NCBI RefSeq assembly: GCF_002140715.2
Contig: NZ_NGLE02000001.1
Coordinates: forward strand, 2,260,001-2,324,000
Direction of reading: 5' to 3'
DNA from: Enterococcus sp. 4G2_DIV0659
GTDB taxonomy: Bacteria; Bacillota; Bacilli; Lactobacillales; Enterococcaceae
Length of the DNA: 64,000 bases
How positions within the stretch are numbered: the first letter of the stretch is position 1; every line of letters begins with the position of its first letter. Made by a program: the position numbers and the translations under genes. The notes beneath the pieces were generated by a model. The model was not told the origin of the DNA. It did not search any database and saw only the letters and a program-made list of their open reading frames with translations. Positions 38,650 to 48,591 of the stretch are shown here, piece by piece.

Positions 38650-38924
38650 CAGATAGAACAACAGTGAGAAGGAATAGTAGAAAGAACCATGTTTTAGAGA
38701 GCGTATGGATGGTGAAAATACGCACAGAAGCTTTCGAACTCGCCTTTGAGTTATTTTACTGAATAATGATTGAGAGTATGAACAAGATACATCTCGTTAT
38801 TTAGTAAGTAAAATCGGTGACGACCGTTACAGCGTTGAGGCTTGTAGTTATACAAGCAAATTTAGGTGGTACCACGTTGCATGTCACACGTCCTATAGGA
38901 ACGATTTCCTGTAGGACGTTTTTT
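38650..38924 (+). promoter_or_regulatory. T-box leader, leucine specifier (CUC)
   Basis: The T-box sequence TTTAGGTGGTACCACG (38861-38876) is followed by a terminator: ACGTCCTATAGGAA pairs with TTTCCTGTAGGACGT, then T-run (38888-38924). In stem I, an upstream AGTA and the downstream GAA-CTC-G place the specifier codon CTC (Leu) at 38739-38741. Uncharged tRNA-Leu should favour the antiterminator and leuS expression. Confidence 0.93.
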
Positions 38925-38979
38925 AGTGCAGAGCAACAGTCAATGATAACAAAACTTAGTTAAACAGGAGGAGAATAGA

Positions 38980-41493
38980 GTGAGCTACGATCACAAGAAA
39001 ATCGAAAAAAAATGGCAAAAATATTGGGCGAAGCATAACAGTTTTATTACTCGCGACGACTCTAGTAAAAAGAAATTTTATGCGCTAGATATGTTTCCCT
39101 ATCCATCTGGACAAGGATTGCATGTTGGGCATCCAGAAGGGTATACAGCAACGGATATCTTGTCTCGAATGAAAAGAAGTCAAGGGTATAGCGTGTTACA
39201 TCCAATGGGGTGGGATGCATTTGGTTTGCCCGCAGAACAATACGCTTTAGATACAGGAAATGATCCAGCTGAATTCACGAAAAAAAATATCGAAACATTT
39301 AAACGCCAAATCAACTCACTAGGTTTTAGCTATGATTGGAATCGAGAGATTAACACAACTGATCCAGAGTATTATAAATGGACACAATGGATTTTTACAA
39401 AATTATATGAACACGGATTAGCCTATGAAGCAGAAGTTGCCGTTAACTGGGTACCCGAGCTAGGAACTGTTATTTCAAATGAAGAAGTGATTGATGGTAA
39501 AAGTGAACGTGGCGGCTATGACGTTGTCAGAAAACCAATGCGCCAATGGATGTTGAAAATCACTGCATATGCAGATCGTTTATTGGATGATCTAGAGTTA
39601 GTCGATTGGCCAGAAAATATTAAAGATATGCAACGCAATTGGATTGGTCGTTCAGAAGGAGCGAATGTGACTTTTGAGGTAGCTGGAACACAAGAAACCT
39701 TTACCGTGTTCACTACTCGTCCAGACACGTTATTTGGAGCGACGTATACAGTTTTAGCACCAGAACTAGAATTAGTTAAAAAAATTACTACACCAGAACA
39801 AAAAGAAGCTGTAGAAGCCTATATTGATGCCGCTTCTAAAAAATCTGATTTAAATCGTACGGATTTAGCGAAAGAAAAAACAGGTGTCTTTACAGGTACG
39901 TATGCAATAAACCCTGTTAATGGAGCAGAAGTTCCGATTTGGATCGCCGATTATGTCTTAGCTTCTTATGGAACAGGGGCAATTATGGCAGTTCCCGCTC
40001 ATGACGAGAGAGATTACGAATTTGCTAAAGCATTTAATATTGAAATTATTCCAGTCTTAGAAGGCGGAGATGTTGAAAAAGCTCCTTTCACAGGTGATGG
40101 ATCGCACATCAATTCTGACTTTTTAAATGGATTGAACAAAGAAGAGGCAATTTCTAAAATAAATGTTTGGTTAGAAGAAAAAGGCGTAGGGAAAAAAGAA
40201 GTTAGTTACCGTCTTCGCGATTGGCTATTTTCACGTCAACGTTATTGGGGAGAACCAATCCCTGTGATTCACTGGGAAGATGGCACAACCACAACAGTTC
40301 CAGAAAAAGACTTGCCATTGACGCTACCTAAAACAGATGACATCAAGCCAAGTGGTACAGGAGAATCCCCACTTGCCAATATTACCGAATGGATCAATGT
40401 TGTTGACCCTGAAACAGGGAAAAAAGGGAAGCGGGAAACCAACACAATGCCGCAATGGGCGGGAAGCTCATGGTATCACCTGCGTTATATTGACCCTCAT
40501 AACAAAAACGAACTTGCTAATTACGAAAAATTAGAGCGCTGGTTACCAGTGGATATTTATATTGGTGGAGCAGAACATGCAGTTTTACACTTGTTATACG
40601 CTCGATTCTGGCATAAATTCTTATATGATATCGGTGTTGTACCAACTAAAGAACCGTATCAAAAACTGTACAATCAAGGTATGATTTTAGGTCAAAGTTT
40701 CCGTGACAGTCGAGGGGTACTGGTTCCGACTAATCTTGTAGAAAAACGTGATGGCGCTTGGGTAAGTACTGAAACAGGCGAAGAACTAGAAGAAGCACCA
40801 GCGAAAATGAGTAAATCTCTGAAGAATGTTGTAAATCCAGATGATGTTATTGAAAAATATGGTGCAGATACACTAAGAATGTATGAAATGTTCATGGGAC
40901 CTTTAGATGCTTCCATTGCTTGGAGTGAAAATGGTCTTGAAGGAAGTCGTAAATTCTTAGACCGTGTTTGGCGATTAATTGTAGATGAAAATGATAAAAT
41001 GCGTGATCGAATTACGACAGTCAACGATGGACGCTTAACCAAAGTTTACAACCAAACAGTAAAAAAAGTCACTGAAGATATGGAAAATCTCCATTTTAAT
41101 ACAGCAATTTCTCAATTAATGGTATTTGTTAATGAAGCAAATAAAGTAGATGTGTTGCCTTACGAATATATTGAAGGTTTTGTTCAATTGTTAGCGCCGA
41201 TTGCACCTCATATTGGAGAAGAACTGTGGGCGATCTTAGGAAATGAAGAAAGCTTGACGAATGTTCCTTGGCCAACATTTGATGAGTCTGCACTTGTTGA
41301 AGACGAAGTTGAAGTGGTTTTCCAAGTGAATGGAAAAGTTAGAGCCAAAGTTAAGGTTGCTCGTGGATTGAGCAAAGACGAATTAGAAGAAAAAGCTTTA
41401 GCAACAGAAGAAATTCAATCATTTATTGATGGAAAAACAGTAAGAAAAGTGATTGTTGTTCCAGAAAAATTAGTAAATATCGTAGCAAATTAG
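38980..41493 (+). CDS. leuS: Leucyl-tRNA synthetase
   Basis: A class I aminoacyl-tRNA synthetase of 837 aa. The HIGH motif appears as HVGH in [18 protein letters not shown] (about 42-59), the editing domain spans about 220-420 ([21 protein letters not shown]), and the KMSKS motif is at [12 protein letters not shown] near 612. The start is GTG 38980 with CAGGAGGAG upstream. The T-box leader with a Leu specifier agrees with the function. Confidence 0.97.
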   Translation: MSYDHKKIEKKWQKYWAKHNSFITRDDSSKKKFYALDMFPYPSGQGLHVGHPEGYTATDILSRMKRSQGYSVLHPMGWDAFGLPAEQYALDTGNDPAEFTKKNIETFKRQINSLGFSYDWNREINTTDPEYYKWTQWIFTKLYEHGLAYEAEVAVNWVPELGTVISNEEVIDGKSERGGYDVVRKPMRQWMLKITAYADRLLDDLELVDWPENIKDMQRNWIGRSEGANVTFEVAGTQETFTVFTTRPDTLFGATYTVLAPELELVKKITTPEQKEAVEAYIDAASKKSDLNRTDLAKEKTGVFTGTYAINPVNGAEVPIWIADYVLASYGTGAIMAVPAHDERDYEFAKAFNIEIIPVLEGGDVEKAPFTGDGSHINSDFLNGLNKEEAISKINVWLEEKGVGKKEVSYRLRDWLFSRQRYWGEPIPVIHWEDGTTTTVPEKDLPLTLPKTDDIKPSGTGESPLANITEWINVVDPETGKKGKRETNTMPQWAGSSWYHLRYIDPHNKNELANYEKLERWLPVDIYIGGAEHAVLHLLYARFWHKFLYDIGVVPTKEPYQKLYNQGMILGQSFRDSRGVLVPTNLVEKRDGAWVSTETGEELEEAPAKMSKSLKNVVNPDDVIEKYGADTLRMYEMFMGPLDASIAWSENGLEGSRKFLDRVWRLIVDENDKMRDRITTVNDGRLTKVYNQTVKKVTEDMENLHFNTAISQLMVFVNEANKVDVLPYEYIEGFVQLLAPIAPHIGEELWAILGNEESLTNVPWPTFDESALVEDEVEVVFQVNGKVRAKVKVARGLSKDELEEKALATEEIQSFIDGKTVRKVIVVPEKLVNIVAN

Positions 41494-41499
41494 CAAATG

Positions 41500-41541
41500 A
41501 AAAAAGACAGCAGCGACATCAGGTGCATTGCTGTCTTTTTT
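41500..41541 (+). terminator. Terminator of leuS
   Basis: AAAAAAGACAGCA pairs with TGCTGTCTTTTTT around a 16-base loop. Confidence 0.9.
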
Positions 41542-41561
41542 GCTTTAGAAAGGAGTTATGA

Positions 41562-41984
41562 ATGAAAACAATTAGCCATATGACGTTTATCGTTCATGAT
41601 TTACAGAAAGCCACATTGTTTTTTGAAAAAATTTTTAATGCTAAAGAAGTTTATTCAAGCGGTTCGGATACTTTTTCACTAGCGAAAGAAAAATTTTTCG
41701 TGCTAGATGGTTTATGGATAGCAATCATGGAGGGGGAATCATTACCAACGAAAACCTATAATCATATTGCGTTTAAAATAGAAGAAGAAGCGTACGATGC
41801 ATATGTGGAGAGAATTCAAGGTCTAGGATTAGAGATAAAAAAAGGACGTACACGTGCAAAAGGTGAAGCCAATTCGATCTATTTCTATGATTTTGATAAT
41901 CACCTGTTTGAATTGCATACAGGTACGTTAGAAGAACGATTAGAGCATTACCAGAAAGAAAAGAAACAACCTGATTTTGCGTAA
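41562..41984 (+). CDS. fosX: Fosfomycin resistance hydrolase FosX-like
   Basis: A metal-dependent glyoxalase-fold enzyme of 140 aa. It matches FosX of Listeria closely by memory: IFNAKEVYSSGSDTFSL, TYNHIAFKI, and the C-terminal SIYFYDFDNHLFELH. The metal ligands are His6 (ISHMTF), His in YNHIAF near 68 and Glu in LFELH near 119. FosX opens the fosfomycin epoxide with water. AAAGGAG precedes the ATG. It is monocistronic, a short distance after leuS. Confidence 0.88.
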   Translation: MKTISHMTFIVHDLQKATLFFEKIFNAKEVYSSGSDTFSLAKEKFFVLDGLWIAIMEGESLPTKTYNHIAFKIEEEAYDAYVERIQGLGLEIKKGRTRAKGEANSIYFYDFDNHLFELHTGTLEERLEHYQKEKKQPDFA

Positions 41985-42037
41985 TTTGAAGTATCATGTT
42001 ACAATGAAAAAAACAGCAAAGGTGGTGAATAAGTACA

Positions 42038-42157
42038 ATGGTCAACATGTCAAAAATAACGTTTAGCTTTTCATATGTGATGGCGTATCTCGCTTTTTGT
42101 CATGTTATAATTTCCAATTTTTTATTCCAAGGGACAAGTGTGTCTAAAAATGGATAA
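42038..42157 (+). CDS. Possible 39-codon small ORF upstream of ABC-F gene
   Basis: ATG 42038 to TAA 42155 encodes a hydrophobic peptide (ITFSFSYVMAYLAFCHVIIS in its middle). GGTGG lies 12 bases upstream, rather far. An extended -10 (TGTTATAAT, 42103-42111) lies inside it, so it could equally be chance reading of the ABC-F promoter region. Low confidence as a gene. Confidence 0.35.
   Translation: MVNMSKITFSFSYVMAYLAFCHVIISNFLFQGTSVSKNG
42103..42111 (+). promoter_or_regulatory. Probable promoter of the ABC-F gene (extended -10)
   Basis: TGTTATAAT is followed by a leader of about 300 bases before the ABC-F start. No clear -35 was found. Confidence 0.55.
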
Positions 42158-42234
42158 TTAATTGAATAAAACAGACCATTCAGGCTTATTTACTTAAAAA
42201 TAGTTAGTTATAAAATAACACATTTCTATACTAC

Positions 42235-42339
42235 ATGTCTTTTGATAGAACGATGATAGAGGACATAGGAAATGTTGTGCTAGTGTAAATAATGAAGGTT
42301 GGACAAGGATTCATGTTCAGCTTTTTTTGCGTACCTTAA
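42235..42339 (+). promoter_or_regulatory. Attenuator-like leader of the ABC-F gene
   Basis: A terminator-like hairpin, AGGTTGGAC (42296-42304) with GTTCAGCTT (42315-42323) and seven T, lies about 90 bases before the ABC-F start. It falls wholly inside a 15-codon reading frame (ATG 42292 to TAA 42337; MKVGQGFMFSFFCVP). A second 17-codon frame (42235-42288) precedes it. Neither has a strong ribosome-binding site. This fits ribosome-sensing attenuation known for ABC-F resistance genes. Confidence 0.6.
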
Positions 42340-42418
42340 AATTAAAGACAAGCTAGTAACTGAAAATGACAATACTCATTTATATAAATCTGCTTGGATG
42401 GCAGAAATGAGGAAAAGA

Positions 42419-44014
42419 ATGATTTTACAATTAAAAAAAATATCAAAAAATTACGGAAGTATGCCACTTTTTGAAGAAGTAGATTTACAAATAAATAAAG
42501 GAGAGAAAATTGGATTGATTGGTACAAATGGTTCTGGAAAATCAACGCTCTTAAAAATGATTATGGGAATAGAAAGCGTTGATTCAGGAACGATTAGTTG
42601 TAAAAAGAACGGGCGTATTGGTTATCTGGCACAGATACCAAAAGCAACAGAACAATGTGTAAAAGAGTATTTATTAGAAACGTTTGTACAGACGAATGAA
42701 ATTCAAAAACAACTAACGTACTTAGAAAAGAAAATGAGTGATCCAGAGTGTTTTTTAGAAAATGTGCTGCTTCGATATGGTCAAAAACAGGAAGAATTTT
42801 TGCAAGCTGGCGGTTATGAAGTAGAGAATAGATTAGAAATGATAACTAATGGTTTATCAATCAATCATTTACTATCGAAAAGTCTTTTAGACTTAAGTGG
42901 TGGTGAGCAGACGATTGTCGCATTAGCAAGAATTTTACTACAAGAAAATGACCTTTTATTATTGGATGAACCGACCAATCATTTGGATACTAAAAGAATC
43001 GCTTGGCTTGAAGGATATTTATCACACGAAAAAATGGCCTATTTAATCGTCTCCCATGATCGTCTATTTTTAGATCGTACAGTAGAAAAGATTGTAGAAG
43101 TAGAGGATGGCCATTTATTAGAATATAAAGGAAATTATTCTTCTTATAAAAAACAAAAAGAAGAGCAACTTGAGAAGTTGAGAAAAGATTTTACTGCGCA
43201 GCAAAAAGAAATTCAAAAAATAAAACTAGCCATCCGCCGTTTTAGGCAATGGGGACATGAAGGGGATAATGAAAAATTTTTCAAAAAAGCTAAGGAACTT
43301 GAAAAAAGATTAGAAAAAATCCAGAGAATCCCTAAACCTAAAGAGGAAACAAATAAACGAAGAGTAACATTCAAAGAAACTGATCGCTCAGGGAAAGAAG
43401 TACTTCAATTTGAAAAAGTGAGTAAAAGTTATGAGGGGCAACCTTTATTTGAACAAGCAAGTTTTTCTCTCTTTTGGAAAGACCACTCAGCGATTATAGG
43501 AGAGAATGGAGTAGGGAAAAGTACGTTGTTAAAGTTAGTTTTAGAACTAGAACAAATTGACAGCGGTGAAATTAAAAGAGGAACAAATTTACACATTGGT
43601 TATTTACCTCAAATCATTCAGTATGAGCACCCTAAACAAACTGTTTTACAAGAATTTAGCCAAGCTTGTTCTTTAATTGAGCAAGAAAGTAGACGTGTTT
43701 TGGCGAAGTATTCATTTTATAGAGAAGATGTGACGAAGCAAGTTCGTTTCTTAAGTGGTGGAGAAAAAATTCGTTTAGAATTAGCGAAATTAATGCATAA
43801 GAAAGTAAATTTTCTACTTCTAGATGAACCGACTAATCATTTGGATATTGAAACCAGGGAAGAGATTGAGGAAATGTTAACAGAGTTTAAAGGAACGCTG
43901 CTAGTTGTTTCTCATGACCGATTTTTTTTAGAAAAAATGTTTGATAGCTTTTTAATTGTTGAACAACATCACATTATGAAAAGAACAGGGAACTATTTAG
44001 AGATAGTTAAATAA
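42419..44014 (+). CDS. ABC-F family ATPase, probable ribosome protection protein
   Basis: A soluble tandem ATPase of 531 aa without membrane segments. NBD1 has GTNGSGKST, LSGGEQT and LLLDEPTNHLD; NBD2 has GENGVGKST, LSGGEKI and LLLDEPTNHLD. The charged linker between them (about 245-325) includes LAIRRFRQWGHEGD, resembling the VmlR/ExpZ-type resistance ABC-F proteins that remove antibiotics from the ribosome. The best start is ATG 42419 with GAGG upstream; ATG 42407 is possible, and a TTG at 42299 would lie inside the leader. The leader attenuator also favours an antibiotic-inducible role. Confidence 0.88.
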   Translation: MILQLKKISKNYGSMPLFEEVDLQINKGEKIGLIGTNGSGKSTLLKMIMGIESVDSGTISCKKNGRIGYLAQIPKATEQCVKEYLLETFVQTNEIQKQLTYLEKKMSDPECFLENVLLRYGQKQEEFLQAGGYEVENRLEMITNGLSINHLLSKSLLDLSGGEQTIVALARILLQENDLLLLDEPTNHLDTKRIAWLEGYLSHEKMAYLIVSHDRLFLDRTVEKIVEVEDGHLLEYKGNYSSYKKQKEEQLEKLRKDFTAQQKEIQKIKLAIRRFRQWGHEGDNEKFFKKAKELEKRLEKIQRIPKPKEETNKRRVTFKETDRSGKEVLQFEKVSKSYEGQPLFEQASFSLFWKDHSAIIGENGVGKSTLLKLVLELEQIDSGEIKRGTNLHIGYLPQIIQYEHPKQTVLQEFSQACSLIEQESRRVLAKYSFYREDVTKQVRFLSGGEKIRLELAKLMHKKVNFLLLDEPTNHLDIETREEIEEMLTEFKGTLLVVSHDRFFLEKMFDSFLIVEQHHIMKRTGNYLEIVK

Positions 44015-44646
44015 AATGTAGAGTTCGGAGTAGAATTAACGTAGTTATTTCCGAAGGAGTTGATTTTGCTCCTACCGTTTATTTGATTTTCAGGTTGCTG
44101 GGTCAGAGATATAACTCTAAAAGCTATATCTCTGACCTTTGAAACCTGAATAATCGGCGAGAAAAAGCAGCTACTACGCTCTGTTTCGATCATATCAAAT
44201 TTTAAGCGCTAAAGCACTAAGCGTTGAAGGTTTCGAAAAAAAAGCTGAAATGAATAAAAATTTGAAAAATAATTTTCGTGAATGCCTTCTTATTTTTCGG
44301 AGCTAGGCACTGTTGTCTCATTCTCAGTAACGCTATTTTTTGTTGAAAGAGAGGGATGATATAAGTAAGTAAATCATTTTCTTTGCCATAAAATTAAAAA
44401 AAAGCATAGGAAAAAGACTTGCCTTAAGAAAAACTTAATATTTTGGATGCACGCTGAAAATACTTTATTACGGTGGATTTTTTTATATAAAGAGTAAAAA
44501 AAATTACTTAGAACTATAAAATAAATATATAAATAATAAAAAACTAATGTTATTAAATTGAAATTGATCGGGAATTACAATACAATAAAATACAGAGATA
44601 GATAAATTGTTTTTTGCATTTGATAAAAAAGTAGGGGAGGCCTGTC
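44015..44646. other. Gene-free 630-base stretch with a nested palindrome
   Basis: No credible gene was found. At 44090-44149, TCAGGTT pairs with AACCTGA and an inner GGTCAGAGATATA pairs perfectly with TATATCTCTGACC, giving a two-tier hairpin of 20 pairs. A smaller AGGAG/CTCCT hairpin lies at about 44055-44073. No T-run follows the large hairpin, and from about 44190 the sequence becomes AT-rich. It may hold a structured RNA, a remnant of a mobile repeat, or the promoter region of the surface cluster that starts at 44647. Confidence 0.55.
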
Positions 44647-47298
44647 ATGAAAAAAAATATTCGTTTGCTTTTTCTCTGTGTGATCATCGTGATGATTTTT
44701 CCAAATGATTGGTCGTATGCCTTGGAAATAAAGCAATTGGAAGAAGATACTACGGAATCTATTAGTTCATCAGAACAAGAAACCATACTAGAATCAACAG
44801 AGACGACCGATGCTGAATTATCTGATTCATCAACAGCTACTAGCGAAGAACAAGAGAGCGAAGAAAGTGAAAAAACAACAGAAAATATTGATAAAATTGA
44901 ATTGAATGAACAAGATAAAGTAGAAATAAATAATAAAAATATATTAAAAATAGATGATAGACAAGATGCAGAAGGTTTTTGGTTAGTGGACTCTGCAGAA
45001 ACATTGATGGAGTATTTAAAAGATAACGAAAAGCTCAAATTTCGTTTAACAAATAATATAAATTTAGGTTCAGCAGGATATAAACTTAAAAACAATGTGA
45101 TCATTGACGGTGGGGGTCATATTATTACATACAATAAAGCAGGCGTTGCAGCTAGCGGTTTTTATGTGAATGAAACAAATGCAGTTATTGAGATTCGCAA
45201 TACACAATTTGGAAATAGTGATGGGTCTGGTGCAGATGGATTTTACGGTGTAGTGACGGGAATAACAGCTGCGAACATGACATTTATTTTCGATAACGTC
45301 GATTACTATTCAACAAATGGACAAATGATTTATAACATAGACGGATCCGTCATCATGAGAGGTCAAAATACGATCGATCAAAGAGGGACAAATACATATT
45401 CCCAAGAATGGGCAGAAATCAATTATGTTGAGATTCAAAGCGGTCAAACTTCAATTAAACATTCCGGAACAACCGATGCTTTTATCTGGTCGGCTGGTAT
45501 TGCAGCAGGTAATCCCCATGCAAGAACATCACAAATCGTAGTAAGAGAAAATGCTAGATTAGATGTTCAGACGAATGGGAATGTGATGTATGGCACATTT
45601 GCGCCAAGTTATATTGTAGAAAAAAACGGTATTTTCAATTTGGACAAAGTGACGCTTGCTACAACTAGCACAAAAAATCGTTTTTTTGGTAATAATCTTA
45701 CTCAACCTGTGAACTTTGATTTTCAAGAGCAGTCTCAAGTGAATTTTACATTGCCTTTGCCAATCAATTTAAACACAGCTAAAGGTGGTATGAATATTGG
45801 AGAGCACGCAGATGTTTCGATTGATGTTGCAAGCGGCACAGCATTTTCCACAGCAACCAGCAGTTCCTTTGCTGTTAATATGACTAAGTCGAAAAAAGTC
45901 TCATTTTCTAGTAACAGTCTTGGAACTTTGGGGTTAAATGGTGGAACTGGTGTGAAAAATTTAGCTTTTTCAAGCAACTATTTACAGAAAATAGAAACGT
46001 TTTCCAATAAAACAAATACTACGCCAACAAGAGAAATTTTTAAAGAAGCCTCGGAGTTAAGCGTTCAAGGAACCAACTTTACGAATGTGGTAGATTCGAT
46101 AAATCCTTTTTCTGCTCAAGAGATCCAGGCGTTGAAAAATTCTCAAAAAATTGTGTTTAGTGAGTTTATTGATATTCCTGATCAGTTAACATTAATTGCT
46201 GCAGCAAATAATGACATGTCTGTTTCCCTCTATGGCTCATCGGTCAATAATGGAAGTTCTGCTTTGGAAGTGAAATTTTTCTTGTTTACTGATAAACAAG
46301 ATATAAATGATTTAAGAAAAGCAAAACACATTGTTACATTAGATTCCTTTGAAGAGCAAGAAAATACAAGCCTTAATTCATATTACCATGTAACTGTGGA
46401 TGGCTTGAATCCCAACACTAATTATTGGGCTCAAATGGTTGTCATCAATCAAGCAGGAGAGAGCGAATTTTCTGATGTATCACTCTTTGCTACAAAACCT
46501 CAGTTGGAAAAAATGAAAGCCAATGTCACAACAACTTCAGCAATCGTAAGCGGTGAGTTGGCAAGTGATACAGGGAAATGGACAGACTATACGAATGGCG
46601 AAGATTTGGGAATTCCTGATCAATCATCCTATTATGGCGGAATCTACCAACAAGTAAAGGTAGAGTATAGTAAAAATAAAGCCTTCCCAGCGAATGAAAC
46701 AAAATCACAAATTGCTGATCTTTCAGGAGAGAAAAACCAATATTTTACAACGAAATTAACAGGACTTGAAGGTGACGTAACTTATTATGTTCGAGTGAAG
46801 GTTATGGGTGTTTCAGGAGGGGAAGTCACTTTAGCAATGACGCCATTAACAGAATTTCAAACGGTGACAGAAATTATCAAAGTAGAAGTGCCTATTGAAA
46901 TGGCTTTCCAAACAAAGAACAAAGATATTGGTACTACAAAAGAAGGTGAAATCACTTCTACAGAGTATCAAGTGATTAACAAGGGAAATACACCGACAAA
47001 AATCTCAATTAACAATTTGACAAATGAGAATGTAGATGCGAGTCAGCTTTTATTATTAGATACACTTGCAGGAAAACAAAACCATGACGAACTAGCATTG
47101 CAGATGCTGGTAGATAACGATCAAGCGAATCCGTTGTTTTTAACAAATGACTTATCTAATAATCCTTTGTCGCTTGGTGTTTTGAAAGCAGACGAAAAAA
47201 AGCATCTAAGATTAAATGGAAAGTATTTTAATCCAAACGCAGCAGCAAAATTTCCAACCTATAAAATGACATTTAAAGTTGAAAGAAATGAAGAATGA
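44647..47298 (+). CDS. Large secreted surface protein of cluster 2 (pectate-lyase-like, no WxL motif)
   Basis: A protein of 883 aa with a signal peptide (about 1-26), a Ser/Thr/Glu-rich stretch (about 35-85) and a beta-helical adhesive region (about 105-450, NVIIDGGGHIITYNKAG and repeated N/G turns). Fibronectin III-like segments follow (about 515-745, DGLNPNTNYWAQMV, TGLEGDVTYYVRV). The C-terminal domain (about 750-883) starts VPIEMAFQTKNKD and ends FPTYKMTFKVE. Its design parallels the giant adhesin of cluster 1, but no W-x-L motif is present. GGGGAGG precedes the ATG, and the operon has three further genes. Confidence 0.85.
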   Translation: MKKNIRLLFLCVIIVMIFPNDWSYALEIKQLEEDTTESISSSEQETILESTETTDAELSDSSTATSEEQESEESEKTTENIDKIELNEQDKVEINNKNILKIDDRQDAEGFWLVDSAETLMEYLKDNEKLKFRLTNNINLGSAGYKLKNNVIIDGGGHIITYNKAGVAASGFYVNETNAVIEIRNTQFGNSDGSGADGFYGVVTGITAANMTFIFDNVDYYSTNGQMIYNIDGSVIMRGQNTIDQRGTNTYSQEWAEINYVEIQSGQTSIKHSGTTDAFIWSAGIAAGNPHARTSQIVVRENARLDVQTNGNVMYGTFAPSYIVEKNGIFNLDKVTLATTSTKNRFFGNNLTQPVNFDFQEQSQVNFTLPLPINLNTAKGGMNIGEHADVSIDVASGTAFSTATSSSFAVNMTKSKKVSFSSNSLGTLGLNGGTGVKNLAFSSNYLQKIETFSNKTNTTPTREIFKEASELSVQGTNFTNVVDSINPFSAQEIQALKNSQKIVFSEFIDIPDQLTLIAAANNDMSVSLYGSSVNNGSSALEVKFFLFTDKQDINDLRKAKHIVTLDSFEEQENTSLNSYYHVTVDGLNPNTNYWAQMVVINQAGESEFSDVSLFATKPQLEKMKANVTTTSAIVSGELASDTGKWTDYTNGEDLGIPDQSSYYGGIYQQVKVEYSKNKAFPANETKSQIADLSGEKNQYFTTKLTGLEGDVTYYVRVKVMGVSGGEVTLAMTPLTEFQTVTEIIKVEVPIEMAFQTKNKDIGTTKEGEITSTEYQVINKGNTPTKISINNLTNENVDASQLLLLDTLAGKQNHDELALQMLVDNDQANPLFLTNDLSNNPLSLGVLKADEKKHLRLNGKYFNPNAAAKFPTYKMTFKVERNEE

Positions 47299-47308
47299 GA
47301 GGGACTGA

Positions 47309-47848
47309 ATGGAAAAAAACGATCAAGTAAATGAAGACAAGAAGAAAAAGAAACGTTTACTACTTTTATTATTATTACTAGTATTTGCAGCAGTTGCAGG
47401 CAGTTTGTATTATTATTATTCAACAAAAACAGAACCTGTTCAAGTTGTTTCAGGAGATTATTTGCCAGAGACAAAAGGTGCAAAAAAAATGAGTGATAAA
47501 GAAATCAAAGCTACCGAGCAAAAAGCTGTAGATCAAAGTAAATTCAATATGGTGATCAAATCAGAAGCGGTGTTTGAAACGGCTGATAGTGAAGGCAGTT
47601 TATATATTCAAAACCCAATCGAAAACGGCTATCCGATTAATGTGGTTATTCGTTTGGATAGTAATAATGAAGAAGTATATTCTTCTGGTGCGATTCAGCC
47701 AGGATATGAAATAAATGGAGCAATGTTGGAGAAAAAAATCGCTAAAGGCGATCATGCGGCAACAGCTACATTTGATATTTATGATTCGAAAACAAACAAA
47801 AAACGTGGACAAGTACAAGCGGGAATTACTATTCGAATCAACAATTGA
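47309..47848 (+). CDS. Unknown single-pass membrane protein of cluster 2
   Basis: A protein of 179 aa. A basic start (KKKKKR) and a leucine-rich membrane segment (about 17-40) put the C-terminal 140 residues outside the cell. The outer part has beta-strand character (EGSLYIQNPIENGYPINVVI). I do not recognise the family. It lies ten bases after the large surface protein gene, so co-transcription is certain enough. Its orientation is like the membrane protein of cluster 1 (22000-22668), but sequence likeness is not evident. Confidence 0.78.
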   Translation: MEKNDQVNEDKKKKKRLLLLLLLLVFAAVAGSLYYYYSTKTEPVQVVSGDYLPETKGAKKMSDKEIKATEQKAVDQSKFNMVIKSEAVFETADSEGSLYIQNPIENGYPINVVIRLDSNNEEVYSSGAIQPGYEINGAMLEKKIAKGDHAATATFDIYDSKTNKKRGQVQAGITIRINN

Positions 47849-47910
47849 CATAGTTATTTAACAGGTTTTCTGTTAAAAATAAATCATTTCACACATAGAA
47901 GGGGACAAAT

Positions 47911-48567
47911 ATGAAAAAAACAAATTTTTTAATTGCTACGATGATGCTAGGATTAAGTATTTCAGGAGTTGCACAGAATGTATCTGCACAAACGATTGAT
48001 GGAGAAAACAGTGCAGATGTGATTATCAATGGAACGATTGGTAAATTAGATAATACAGATCCAGATGCAACGATTCCAGAAGGATCAGATGAATGGATCA
48101 ATGTAACTGTAGATACAGCTACAGCCTTCCATACAACAACTGCTAGCGCGCATAAAAACATTGAATCTGCTGATTACAGTATCGTGAATAATTCAGGACG
48201 CGGTGTTGCTGTAACGTTGAATAAAATGGATGGAACACCCAAATATGTTGATACACTAACAATCAAAGCAAAAGGAAATGGCTTAGTAGCTACTCCTGCT
48301 GCAACAAATTTAATAGAAAACAATGGGATCGTTGATTTGACAAGCTCACCTGTTTGGATGAGATTAGCAAATAAAGATGGTCGTTTGAATATTGATACAG
48401 ATGCTGCTTCAGCGTATGCAAACGAAGCAAAATTCAATTATACGGGAAAAACTGTTGCAAGCTTGCCAGCGGATGTTAATGAAACAGCTGCAGCAGAAAA
48501 TTATACATTGACATTAAAGTTCACATCAATTCAAAAAGACGGTACAACAATTGGTGTAACACCATAG
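47911..48567 (+). CDS. Secreted protein of cluster 2, WxL-like layout without WxL
   Basis: A protein of 218 aa with a signal peptide ending NVSAQTIDG. The mature part reads INVTVDTATAFHTTTAS near 60, then SADYSIVNNSGRGVAV, and closes with NYTLTLKFTSI. This resembles the C-terminal domain of the 883-aa protein (PIEMAFQTKNKD, TEYQVINKGNTPTKI, TYKMTFKVE), so both may carry the same domain. In position and size it corresponds to the small WxL proteins of cluster 1. AGAAGGGGAC precedes the ATG. Confidence 0.8.
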   Translation: MKKTNFLIATMMLGLSISGVAQNVSAQTIDGENSADVIINGTIGKLDNTDPDATIPEGSDEWINVTVDTATAFHTTTASAHKNIESADYSIVNNSGRGVAVTLNKMDGTPKYVDTLTIKAKGNGLVATPAATNLIENNGIVDLTSSPVWMRLANKDGRLNIDTDAASAYANEAKFNYTGKTVASLPADVNETAAAENYTLTLKFTSIQKDGTTIGVTP

Positions 48568-48591
48568 TTTGATAAAAGGCTGTGATAAACA

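Noticed and set aside
42299..42418. 40-residue N-terminal extension of the ABC-F protein from a TTG
   Set aside because: It overlaps the leader terminator, has no ribosome-binding site and precedes the normal ABC-F start motif.
44553..45104. 183-codon minus-strand frame opposite the cluster 2 adhesin gene
   Set aside because: It mirrors the Ser/Glu-rich part of the real gene; no ribosome-binding site and no domain.
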